Assembly: GCA_014607495.2 (NCBI GenBank)
Contig: CP053162.1
Span: 5,402,469 to 5,466,468, forward strand
Reading direction: 5' to 3'
DNA: 64,000 nt
DNA from: Carposina sasakii
Lineage: Eukaryota; Arthropoda; Insecta; Lepidoptera; Carposinidae
Below the pieces are notes generated by a model. The model saw nothing but the letters and a program-made list of their open reading frames with translations. It searched no databases and had not been told where the DNA came from. Below are positions 1-12,300 of the stretch, in pieces. How positions within the stretch are numbered: the stretch's first letter is position 1; each line of letters starts with the position of its first letter. Made by a program: the position numbers and the translations under genes.

Positions 1-60
1 TCTATCAGTGTTCAAATCAAATCTTACGTAATACGTAACACAGGTTCAAACGAATCTTTA

Positions 61-269
61 TCTATCACTACTATTTTAAAACAAAGTCGCCCCGTTGTGT
101 GTCTGTCCCTATGTATGCTTAGATCTTTAAAACTACGCAACGGATTTTGATGCGGTTTTTTAAATAGATTGAGTGATTCAAGAGGAAGGTTTATATGTAA
201 AACTAAGAATCCGCCCGGCTTCGCACGTGTGCAATGCCCCCTTACGATGAAGTCGTGGGCGGCCGCTAG
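61..269 (+). mobile_element. Non-autonomous Helitron
   Basis: Starts TCTATCACTACTATT after A60, ends GGCCGCTAG before T270, so it sits between A and T as Helitrons do. It lies in the JAK intron left of exon 397. No coding capacity. Confidence 0.7.
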
Positions 270-396
270 TATTAGATAAAATAGAAAGTTGCTCTGTCTG
301 TCTGTTTCTGTTACCATGGCAAACATTTTTTTTTGAGTAATTCCATCTCCCAATTTTTATAAATTTATATTTTTTTTACTAAATATTTTATTTCAG

Positions 397-3300
397 GTGC
401 CGTGCTACAATTGAAGAAAATTTGAAACATAGAGACGTAATAAAAAACTATAAAAAGTATATACCAAAGGTTATAGTAAAGAGACATGGTCATTTTCCGA
501 AAAAACACGCCGACTCTTCCCTTCCAAAACTTTGCTCCAATGGACATGAAGTCAAGTAAGAATTCATCATGTTTATTACTGTCAAGTTTATTACTGACTT
601 ATTTTATAGTAAGTACAGTAGCAGTACGCGAATTATTATTTAAAACACATATGTACTCAATTGAATAATTTAAGAAAGTTACTTAAACCCGATAGATTAA
701 CTTCTGGCTCACCAGTGACTTAAAAAACAATAAGTAAAAGATCGCAAAAATCGGTCGCTATTGCCTTGGGGGGTTTTTTGCTTATAGTCACCACGCTGGG
801 TAGGCGGATTGGTGACCGAATTTACTGAATACACTGTTAATTTCTAGCAATGTAAAAAACTGGTATCTAGAGCTCCTATATACCCTGGCGCCTAACTACC
901 TCTCGGAGGAGTATCACAACGTGTTATGGATGAATGGAGCTGAGGTGATCCCTTGCAAAGTGATTGTCGCTCCCTTCCACAAAGACCAACCGGGGATCAG
1001 GCTTTACAACCTGCAGAAACGTGACGTAAGTGTAATTGTACACTTTGATCGGTTCTAACCTTCACACTTAAACTGTCCCTTTCTGTCTCAGGCATTCACA
1101 TTACTAATGGAGAGGGACTGATGTAACTAATTCCAAGTTTATGTTCAATTGTGATGGACCACCATCATCATCAGCATTGATGATGATGATGATGATGATG
1201 TGATTGCCACAGAATGACTATGTGCGAGTAATAGCTCCCTATTGTAATTGCGATGGAATAAATGCTTAGTTTGAACTCCCTTTTTACACGCAAACCATTC
1301 CACATAAATAGTAAAAACGAATTTTGTCAAAATTGTCGTCATTTATTACATATTTGAATGTTTCCAAGGTTGTTCAGAGAAAAGTTTATTTTTGAAAGCT
1401 TCTATGTCCTTATCTAAGAGTAATCAAATCAAAATAAATTTACAAGTTTAATACATACATATTTTGTTTATATTACATACGTTTGCATTCTATTGCAGTG
1501 GTTTCACGCGTGTACCATAGAAGAGTTGATCTATTTGACGCGGAGTGGAGACAACTCGCTCGAAGTATCCCGTCGAGGGACACCATTGTTCTTCAAGTTT
1601 GAATCCGAAGAGCAACTGTCTTCGTTCATATCGTGCTGTGATGGATATTATAGGTGAAGACATGAAGATTCACAACTTACAAGTTTGTTAAAATCGGGAA
1701 AGTAAATCCGTGTACACGCGAATCTCGGAAACATAGCATTATTAATGGGGTCGCATTATCAAAGATTTTACATTTATTTTATGGCCAACAACCTGCATGA
1801 CACCAATCCTCCTCGAATAATGTATGTTAATGATATCCTTCCATAATAATAACCCCTTGTTTTGTAAACAGGTTAATAGTTAAATGGACGTTTAATTTAT
1901 CAAAATCCGACGAGACTCCGTCACTGGTGAAGCTGCATAGTATGAAATGTCATGGTCCTGTTGGGTAAGTCACATTTTATATTACATATTTCTGTATATT
2001 AGTACTACAATACATATAACTGGTTAGTTTCCTATTGTGGTAATGTAAGTAGTAGAATTTTAACTTATGTTATGGGATTTTGTCCCCAATGTATCTGGCT
2101 TTAATAATCGTAAAAATATACTATTGTGCCCTAACATACTAACTTATAACAGTGATAAAACTAGCGTCATATTTTGGAGATATAAGTACCGTATACTTTA
2201 AATTAAAAGTCATTATATTGTTCACAGCGGTGCGTTTTCATACCGAAAACTAGAAGAGAAACGGAATAAGAAGCACGGCACATACATACTGCGGCAGTGT
2301 CAAGACGACTACAATGTCTACTATTTAGACGTTTGCAACAAAAACAAGTAGGTTCTTTTTGAGGAAAATACTTTTTAAGACTCATGTAATAAAACTTTTC
2401 GCCGTCCATCTTGATTCTTCGTATTCTACATTCAATTAGAGGAATTTGTGGAATTAAAACATAGTCTAGTACAGCAACAAAATACATTTACATAGCTTAA
2501 ATACGCAATTAAATTTGTAATATTTCCCCCCAGCACTGCTGTTACTTATCGAGTGGATTTCAAAGGAAACTGCTACGTGTTTAATGACGAAAAGTACGGG
2601 AGTATTGAGCTTATTATTGCCTCGCATCAGAAGCCGGATGGAAAGATCTATCTCAAGGAGTGCATCCCACCCTCGGAATATGGTAAGTGTCAAATTATGT
2701 CAAAATTTGACTAACAACGGCCAGTTGTTTCTAAAACTAAATTTATATTCAACGCAAAATGTTGAAAATCTGTACATGTAAATTGCTTTGTACTGAATGA
2801 CTGATAAATCAACCTCTTAAACCAGCCTGAACTGCTGATCTGCGAGGGTGTGTTCTTTGTATGACGTAGCAATCCCATAAGAAAGGATTTCCCGTAATTA
2901 TTACGGGAACGGGAAGAATCTATACCTTACGCGGACGAAGTCGTGGGCGTAAGCTAGTCTAATAAAATGACGATTTGCGTTCAAGGCTTTCACCAGTTAT
3001 ATTAAATCAACCGTGGTAATGGTCTATCGTCGTTTTACTCGAATATTCAATCTAGTCAAACGTTAACAAAGTGTTTATATTCTCAGACAAATCTCAGCTG
3101 CTTCTTTGCGGCGAGCCTGAGAGGAAAGGCGTGAGGGTAGATCAGGCGCAGTTGCAGGAGATATTGCGAGACAACCGCAGCCCGAGGTGTTTACCTACTA
3201 AAGACATCCTGCTTTACACAGGTGAACTAGCACCATTTACGTATACTTGCTTTTAAGGTTCTTTCAGTACATTAACTATAAATACAAAAAGTTGAAAACA

Positions 3301-6300
3301 TGTCTAAAATTAATGTAACAATGTGAATTCGGCAACCAGATTTTGTAAATAAAATGAAATGTTTTTATATTTACTCAAAATATGGTTTAATAAAGTTATT
3401 ATTACATTATAAAATTATTAATAAAGAAATGGAAAAAATTCCTCACCCGGGTGGGAATCGAACCCACGACCTCTGCATTCCACGTGCCAGCGCTCTCACC
3501 ACTGAGCCACCGGGTCAATTACTCGGATGACGAATTTTACCATCTCTTTTTTCTAAATTACATATTGGCAACGTTATTTTTCATCCCGATAGCTATACAC
3601 TAGCCAAATCTCGGCAAACAAAGCTGAATCCCTCAGCACAATGTTTAAAGATGAAACGATCAACCATATCCTAACGGATTATATTAATGGAGAAGTGTTT
3701 TTATAAATTTATCTTAGTCAAGATATTATATAATTATAAAATTATTAATAAAGAAATGGAAGAAATTCCTCACCCTTATTATTACATTATTATCATTAGA
3801 TCAGAGACATGTTGTAAGTAGTTGTAACTTGCAAGCAGTCATAATCCCTAGCTTGTATGTTATGTCATATTCGTTGTCAAAAATGACATGTCATACCAAG
3901 TATAATTAATTTCTGTTTTGTTTTTTTTTTGTTTATTTTTTAACATTTTTACGTCTGGATGTCAACACGAGACATTGGATAAGTCTCCGTGTAAGCGAGA
4001 GAGAGACGCCATATCGCAAAATTGAATTGAATTAAATTCAGTACTGACATAAAACATTTAGCATGGACTGAATGAAATAACTAAAACCTGTAAGCACACT
4101 GAAAAAGTATGTGTGTCTATATCTATTAAGTTTCTTTTTCTTCAGGCACAGAGAAAGTAAGTTCGAGCAACGTGGCCGTAACGTATCGAGCTTTGTGGAA
4201 ACTAGACGAGACGAAGAAACTTTTAGTAGCTTTCAAATCACTGCAGAAGGACAAGATGGACGAATATCTGAAGGTATGGCTGTTATTTTAATTATATTCA
4301 ATTTTACTCTATTCCAAGTTCCCAACTAAGCTATCTATCAGCTTTATCCTAACTAACGCATAGCCTGTGATTTCGAGTCGCAAATTTGTGGATAGGTTGT
4401 CTACAGTGGACTATTTACGTAGCTTTTCGCTTAACATACCCTTTTTGTTACATTCTGTATACTCATCTATATCTTATATACAGTTGCTTAGTTAGTACCC
4501 ACGACACAAGACCTTATGAATCTTAATGTGGGACTAAGTCAATGTGTTGTGAAGTGTGTGTGAATGTGTGTGTGTGTGAATATTATTTATATACAGGATG
4601 ATTTTTGGTCGTCAACGTTCCCGAAAACTACGGAATCTCCTCATCATCACGATCATTTTTCTCCATGGAAGCATACCTGGGAAGTGTCTGGTTTCCAAAA
4701 TATTAGGGTCCAAAGTTGAGTAAATAGACTGCGTTTTTCTGCATAAATGCACATAGACGCGCGTAGCAGGATTTTTTCACGAAAAATAATTAATATCTGT
4801 CTATAAAAAAACTAACATAAACACTAGACACTATAAATTTCGCACGATCAAGGAATTTAAATTTTTTTTTCAAAACAAAAAATTTTTTTTCCCCGAATTT
4901 TTTTTGGCATAAACTTACTTTATTTCATGTATAGAATACGTACCCTTCGTTAAAGGTGGCCACAAAAAAACACCCTGTATAGGTACAATACTTGTGCAGG
5001 ATTTCATGGACCTGGCCGGAAAATGGGCGTGCGTGCACTCGGGCGCCATCGTTCGGCTGTATGGAGTAACTCTCAGTTCTCCTACCGCCATGGTGTTAGA
5101 ATACCTTCCGTATGGACCCTTCGATGAGTACCTCAAGTGAGTATACGTAACTATCATAGCCATAGTAAAGACAAATCCTTCAATATGGGTTATACTGAAA
5201 ACGTCGTTGAACGAATCTTTCTTTTGTGTAATTTGAGGAAATGTTAATGATTATTCGATGCTATATTTAGCGAACATGGATATGATAATAATCTATTTCG
5301 GTTTTTTGGTCATGGTGGCCAAGGAGATTCGCCGATTCCAGATAAACGCGCGCACGTTATTCCCCAACTAATCTTATCTTCTTTGTCCAGAGGGGTAAGC
5401 ACAAACCTCTCGATAGTCCGTAAAGCTATCTGCTCATGCTGTCAAGCAATCAAAGCTAGCGTTACGCCGCGTAAAAAGGTTCGTGCTTACCCCACTGAAT
5501 GTCGGACTGACATATAAACTCGCAGCCTAAAAGGCGGATCTTAGAGATCTGAAATTTGGAGGGTGTGTTCTTTATATGAAGTAGGCATCCGATAAGAAAG
5601 GATTTGCCGAAATTGGCACGGGAATGGGAAAATCAGGATTTTCTAAAGTTTACCACCCAGATACCCCAGTCCTTTGAACGAAGGTATTCAACCAGTGCGT
5701 GCTGCCAGTGATGACCTACGGTGCCGAGACATGGTCTTTAACTATGTGCCTCATAAAGAAGTTCATGATCGCACAGCGAACGATGGAGAGAGCTATGCTT
5801 GGGATTTCTCTGCGTGATCGAATCAGAAATGAGGAGATCCGCAGACGTACAATGATCACCGACATAGCTCAACGGTCCAGCAAGCTGAAGTGGCAATGGG
5901 CAGGGCACATAGCTCGAAGAACTGACGGCCGATGGAGTCGGAAAGTTCTAGAGTGGATACCACGTATCGGAAAGCGCAGCGTGGGAAGGCCACCCGCGAG
6001 GTGGACGGATGACCTGGCCAACGTCGCGGGCGTCGGTTGGACGCAGGCTGCTTCCGACCGGTCGTAGTAGAGATTGTTGGGGAAGGCCTATGTCCAACAG
6101 TGGACTTCTCAGGGCTGTAAATGATGACTACCTACGGGCGTCTGCTAGTAATACATATTTGAAATGTGAAAATGTGTTTGTTCCAGAGCGAACGCGTCGC
6201 AGATAAACGCGCGCACGCTGCTGCGCGTGGCGGCCGGGCTCGCGCGTGCGCTGTGGGACCTGTCGGAGGCGGGCGTGGTGCACGCGCACGTGCGCTGTCG

Positions 6301-9300
6301 CCGTCTGCTCGTGTCCGCGCGCGAGCCGCTCGCCGTCAAGCTGGCGGGGCCCTCGCTGCGCGCGCCCGCGCCCGCAGAGTGAGTAACGTACATACATACA
6401 TACATACGAGTGTACACACTACACAACACATTAACCTAGTTCCACACTAAGATCGCTAAGGTCGTGGGTACTAAGCAACGGTATATAAATACATAGATAA
6501 GTATAGAAACATCCATGATTCGGAATCAAACATCGATATTCATCGTATTCGAACCCAGGACCTTTGCTGTCGCAGGCAGAGTCACCACCTAACCCACTAG
6601 ACCGATCGGCCGTCACATATACACACATACATATATACACGGCCGCGCCCGCAGAATGAGTTATATACATACATATACACACGGCCATACATACATACAT
6701 AACCTCACGCCTATGTCCCATAGGGGTAAGGCAGACAGCCGCAACGCCACGAAACCGCTGCAAAGTTATTGGACCACAAAGGTACTTCTTACTGAATGGA
6801 TTTTTTGTGACCTACCTATGAACTGGACGTAGGCCTCCCCCAGAGCACGCCACACGACTCGATCTCCCGTTATTGGCATCTAGTCACTACCAGTCGCACG
6901 CTTTAAATAAATCGGTCACTTCAGTCTGCAACATTTCGAGACTATGTCACTTTGGTCTTCTGCCGGATAATCTCGTTCTTCGGACTTTGTCCATTAGCGA
7001 GATCCCGAGCATTGACTTTTCCATAGCTCTCTGAGTGACATGGAATCAGTGGGCCAGCCCCACCGTCAAGTTCCACGTTTCGGCTCCGTAAGTCATGACT
7101 TAAGGCTATTAAGGGTATCCGGGAGGTGGACAGCAGCACCTCCCGTACTGACAACATAGTCCGAAAATCACACTGCGGTCAACAACCTGCCTGCTCAGCG
7201 TGGTGACTATGGGCAAAACCCCCTTGTGGCAGTAGCCTTGTGGCGTGCCCTGCGGAAGGCCTACGTCTGGGCTGAAGAAGAAGAAGAAGATTTCTTGTGA
7301 CCTACCCTACCTATGAAGTCAAAACCTAAAAAACTGAGAAAAAATAAACCCACTTATGTCATATTTTCTCTCGCAGCATACACTGGATCCCAGTAGAACT
7401 GAACCTGGACTCGAACCTGGTCCGTCGCTCGTCCGCGGCGGATATCTACGCGTTTGCCACCACGCTATGGGAAATGTTCTCGTACGGACAGAGTCCGGCT
7501 GATCTCAATCCTACTCTTACTGCTAAGGTAAGCTCTACTTGCATTTTGATACTAGTTTCATAATCGCATAACCAGGGCCGGATTTAGGGCCTTCATAGTA
7601 GAGGGCACCCAAAATAGTATTCGTGAATGTGTCAAAGTCATAGTAAAATGACAGTCAAATCGACCGTTAAAAGTTAATGAGCGTTCGAAAAATTCGGCCC
7701 CCTTATTACTTAACTAGCAAAAGCAAAGCGATAGCGAAAATTGTACAAAAATCGCTGATTGCTTGTCAAATTCGTATTACGTAAAATGAATTTCAAAGGA
7801 ACTTTGACATTTCAAGGCGAATATTGTACAATTTTCGCTATCACTTTGCTTCAGCTTTGCTATTGTTTTTATGTAATCAGGGGGGCGGTTATAAATGGCG
7901 AACACGCGTTGACATAACAATGTTCAAGTAGAGTCTGTTTCATTGAATAATTTCTATGCCTGATTTCGGAACTAACATTTTTTCTATACAGTGACACAGA
8001 AAAGGTGGTAGGCTTGTCGAAAAAATATCGATACATCGATATAATTTTTTCAATGTATCGATATTTTTGAGCGATATTTATTGTTTCGATATATCGAGGT
8101 ATCGATATAATATTACAAGTATTGAAAATGTATAAAAATCGATATTTTTATGATAAAAAAATCCTAAATCCTTTTTTATACTAACATTTTTTAACTTTTT
8201 TTTTGTTTATGGTCGACTCGATTTCCTGCTTTTTAATTTAGTACTAAAGTTGGCTTTTAAATTGGCAACTTTGTCTGTCAAGTGTCAATGTCATTTCAGT
8301 GTCAGTGTCTGTCATTCAATTCAACTGTCGTTTTTATCTAGTAATGTAAGATGATTAAAGTAGATTAGGCCAAATATTTTTTTTTTCATATCATATCGAT
8401 ATTTTTAAATAAAAATATCAATATCGTTATCGATATATTAAAAAATTACCGATACAATATATATCGATAGTTTATTGTATTTCCGACATCCCTAAAAGGT
8501 GGCACATAGTCACACAGTAACAAGCGTCCTTCATCGGAACTATTCTGTGAAACGGACAATACCATGCAATTTGTACAAGGCTGAAAGCTTTGTATTTGAT
8601 TCCTTTGGGTATTAGAATAAACAGGATAAGCTTATTGTTTCATCCCAGGCGTACGCGAATGGCGACCGTCTAAGCCAGCCGGCGGACTGCCCGCGCGACC
8701 TCTATCGCCTGATGATGCAGTGCTGGAGCAGTGACCCGCCGCGCCCGCAGGAGATCATGCGAGATATTAACTATATGGTGCATCCTGGTGAGTAGCACGT
8801 GTGAATTTTATGAGGTGTTAACTTTATGGTAGGTATGTGAACTTTATGATATGTGAACTTTACGTTACATGAAATTGATATTTGAAGTATTTGCTATGTG
8901 AACTATCAGTTCAGAACGGATTACTGTAATTAAACTACAGTAATAAAAATTCACATGCAATTATACAATATACTACAGGATGCTAAATCAACATTATCGT
9001 AATTAAATGTGTGCTAATATTTATCCTTTTTGGCTTTTCCACAGTATAGTAAAAGTAGATAGCCCATGTCACCCAGAGCACATACCCATAATAAACCCTA
9101 TGTTAATAACTCACTTGGTTCATTCATTCATAAAATTAATATTTTTCATTGCAGATTGCGTGCTTGTCCATCAATACGACGTACCAAAACTGCCCCACGA
9201 TATCGACGGGGACACTATATCAAGTGAGTTGTTGATTTATTGCTTTTTATGTCACCAGGAAGAACCAGGTTAATAATGTACCACTGCTAGGCAAAAATCT

Positions 9301-12300
9301 TACTCTTATGAGTTCGCGCGATTCGTTTTTTTTTTTACTTTTTACGGCCAACCCGGCAAAAACATGATATGTAATTGTGAAACGTTATTATTGCTCTTTA
9401 TCCGAACGAAAGTCATAAAAATAGCCCAATGACCCAGCAAGCTGAAGTGTCCATTTACACGGATAATACATACATACATATTGTCACGCCCATTAACCCA
9501 AAGAAGTAGGGTAGAAGTGAATAAATGATAAATTAGTACACGGATAATGAACAGTTTAACCAGTGATCATTTGTCGTGTCACCAGGCAACCAGTTTATAT
9601 CCAGTGAGCAAAGTGACGCAGGTAGCAACAAGTCGCTCATATCTGTCGACAGCAGTATTCCCTCTACCAACGGCACGAACGACTTTTATGATGTAAGTAT
9701 CAAAATTGCAGGTACAATGTCATTTGCATAATGTATTCTGTCGCCCTCTGTATCTTACTGATAGATGATAATAATGGCTGTATGGATATATTCCCTTGCC
9801 TTTTTTTCGGGATAAACTAAAAAAGCTGATAGATTCGGTGTTAAAGCTGGAAGGAAGTGAATCTAATTTTTTATTGAAATTAATTTGTATATTGCTAGCA
9901 CATGTCCATAAAGTGATGTTTTCTGATAGATATATTACATTTTTTTTTGTGATTTGATTCTAGTACATGGTTTTATATGCATGAAAGCTAAATAATACTT
10001 AAGTAGGATTTAAATCGAATTACGATTTCTTCATGGACGTATATGTAATTTGTTTTTTTTATAGCAACAGTACATTATATTAATATTTGAGGGTTTTCTC
10101 GACTTTTTCATTCATCATCCTCATTATCGCCCACCATAATGCCAAAAATCATTTTAACAAAGACAATCGCCGAATGGATAAAATTTCCTTTGCCTTTCGT
10201 CCAAGATAAATAAAAACTGTCATAATCCCTATAGGGCAGCGACAACAACAGCTCAACATCCATAGAGCGTCTAAACGCGCTAACGTACGAGTTACGTAAC
10301 GCGTGCGGCTCGGGCCGCAGCGTGGGCACGTGCGCACACGACGCGCCCGACGACTGGGCCGCGCCCCGACTTATGGAGTCCATCGTGAGCCAGGGACGGA
10401 CTTATCTGGTTACCGTGCACAAGAAGATTGGCAGCGTGAGTATAGTACGATGATCTTGAAAAGTACAGGGCCGTATTGAAACTGTACGATGATATTTGTA
10501 AATTTGATCTTGAAATAGTACTGGGCCGCAATTAGACTTAGGCTCATGGAGTTCTGAGTGAGCTGGGGTTTGATCGGCGACGTGAATGTCATCATTTCAG
10601 CCATAGGATGTCCACTGCTTAACACGGACCATAGATCTCTCCTCCCCACTGATATCCAGTGTGACAACATATTGAAAACTATCAATAATTAATAAATTTT
10701 CCATAAATCAGGGTAACTACGGCCACGTATACCAAGGCTGGATGGAGAGCGACAATCAGGAGTCACATCGTCACGTAGTCGCCATCAAAAAGCTCACGCG
10801 CGAAGCGTCGGAGAGAAACGGCTCGCTTTACGAGGACTTTAAGAATGAACTCGAGATAATGAAGGTATGTAGGTTTAACAATCTTCTGGCGCATCTTATG
10901 GCACATTGTGTAAAAACTTCACATTTTTTTATTTATTTAACATTTTGATGAATCTATTAATAATACAATTTGCCACTCACGTAGTCCTTATTGGTCTGTC
11001 TGGAGTGGCGAGATCATAAATAGCATAAACATAAATTAGCGTATCTTAAATGTAATGGTTTTAATAACATGTAATTCAATTTGCAACAGTGTGGAAGTCC
11101 CTCTTCATTAATATCTCCATAATAAATTTTTCATTCAACTTTTTATAATAACACTTCTTATGCGAAATGATGTAAAATAAAGCCCACTATAGAAAACCTA
11201 TCTACAGCAGGCTACTTTCATAGCATTTCGCTTAACATACCCCATTTGTTACATCCTGTATTACACACACACAGTATTGTGCTGAGGGATTCAGCTTTGT
11301 TTGCCGAGATTTGGCTAATGTATAACTATCGGGATGAAAAAATAACGTTGCCAAAAACGTAATGTAAAAGAGATGGTGAAATTTGTCATCCAAGTTAATT
11401 GACCCGGTAGCTCAGTTGATGAGAGCACAGCACGGAATGCGAGAGGTCGTGGGTTTGAGTCCCACTCGGGTGAAAAAAAAATTCATTTCTTAAAACATAT
11501 TTATAATACCCTGTATTATTATAACACAGACTATAATATTCGGTCACGAAGACAAATTAAGCGGGCAATAGCTAGGTAGACTAGTAATAATTTCGTAAAC
11601 CCTTTATCTAAGCCAACCAGCATTACCATAATATAGCCACATCATAATGGCTTCGTACTCTTTTTGTACCCATGGATACCACAGTCAAACGGCGCAAGCA
11701 GTTTTGTGGGACGTTGCATCTCTTAGGTATCTAGTCTTAAGTTTTTGTAAAGAATCTATACTAATATTATAAATGTGAAAGTGTGTGTGTGTGTGTGTAT
11801 TTGTCCGTCTTTCACGACAAAACTACTGAACCGATTTGAATAAAATTTGGTACACAAATAATAGTCTAGAGCCCGAGAAAGGACATAGGCTATTGCGGTA
11901 GGTGGCACCATCGCGCGATAATCGAATACCGCGCGGACAACAGCTAGTAAAGAATAAATAAATAATAATATCCATTATTCCACAGTCGCTCCAGCACACG
12001 AACATAGTGGAAATCCTAGGGTATTCATGGGAGCGCGGGCCCGATGTACTCATAGTAATGGAGTATCTCAAGGAAGGGTCTCTCAACCACTACCTAAGAC
12101 ATCAGGGGGACAAGCTGCGCATCGAGCATCTGCTCAAATACGCCAGGGATATCGCCACGGTGAGATACACAGTATACGAGGGCTGTTTGATAAGTCCTTT
12201 TAAAAACTATTTGTAAAACCTTTTTTCTGGTAAATGGCGTTAACACTGGCAGGCACAATCTTTCAAATGAAGACTGTCAAAAATTCAGCAAAAAAAAACA

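Larger units (their letters stand above)
397..3221 (+). other. hop: JAK FERM and SH2-like region (7 exons)
   Basis: About the first 330 residues encoded here. The FERM part has typical JAK content such as the segment ENLKHRDVIKNYKKYIPK (exon 397-555) and APNYLSEEYHNVLWMNG (exon 848-1025). The SH2-like part follows the motif LHSMKCHGPVGG (exons 1872-1964 and 2228-2347), which is diagnostic of JAKs. The SH2 beta-B arginine is kept, in GTYILRQC. The FERM-SH2 unit is the receptor-binding half in known JAKs. Confidence 0.9.
4146..8787 (+). other. hop: JAK pseudokinase domain JH2 (5 exons)
   Basis: Exons 4146-4273, 5000-5136, 6187-6378, 7377-7527 and 8649-8787. The beta-3 lysine is kept (LLVAFKSL), but the catalytic loop reads H-A-H-V-R-C-R-R where an active kinase has H-R-D-L-x-x-x-N (around 6281-6304), so both the catalytic Asp and the metal-binding Asn are gone. 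DFG is replaced by A-G-P. This is what is expected of a JAK JH2, which regulates the neighbouring kinase domain. Exon 6187-6378 is much more GC- and CpG-rich than its surroundings. Confidence 0.88.

Noticed and set aside
3443..3520. tRNA-like sequence with cloverleaf-compatible boxes
   Set aside because: The same module recurs with changes at 11401-11475 and 15263-15340 and is attached to a repeat body each time, so it is SINE-type and not a tRNA gene.
6128..6450. Long overlapping ORFs on both strands near the GC-rich JAK exon
   Set aside because: They are shadows of JAK exon 6187-6378, which has a high-GC, stop-poor composition.
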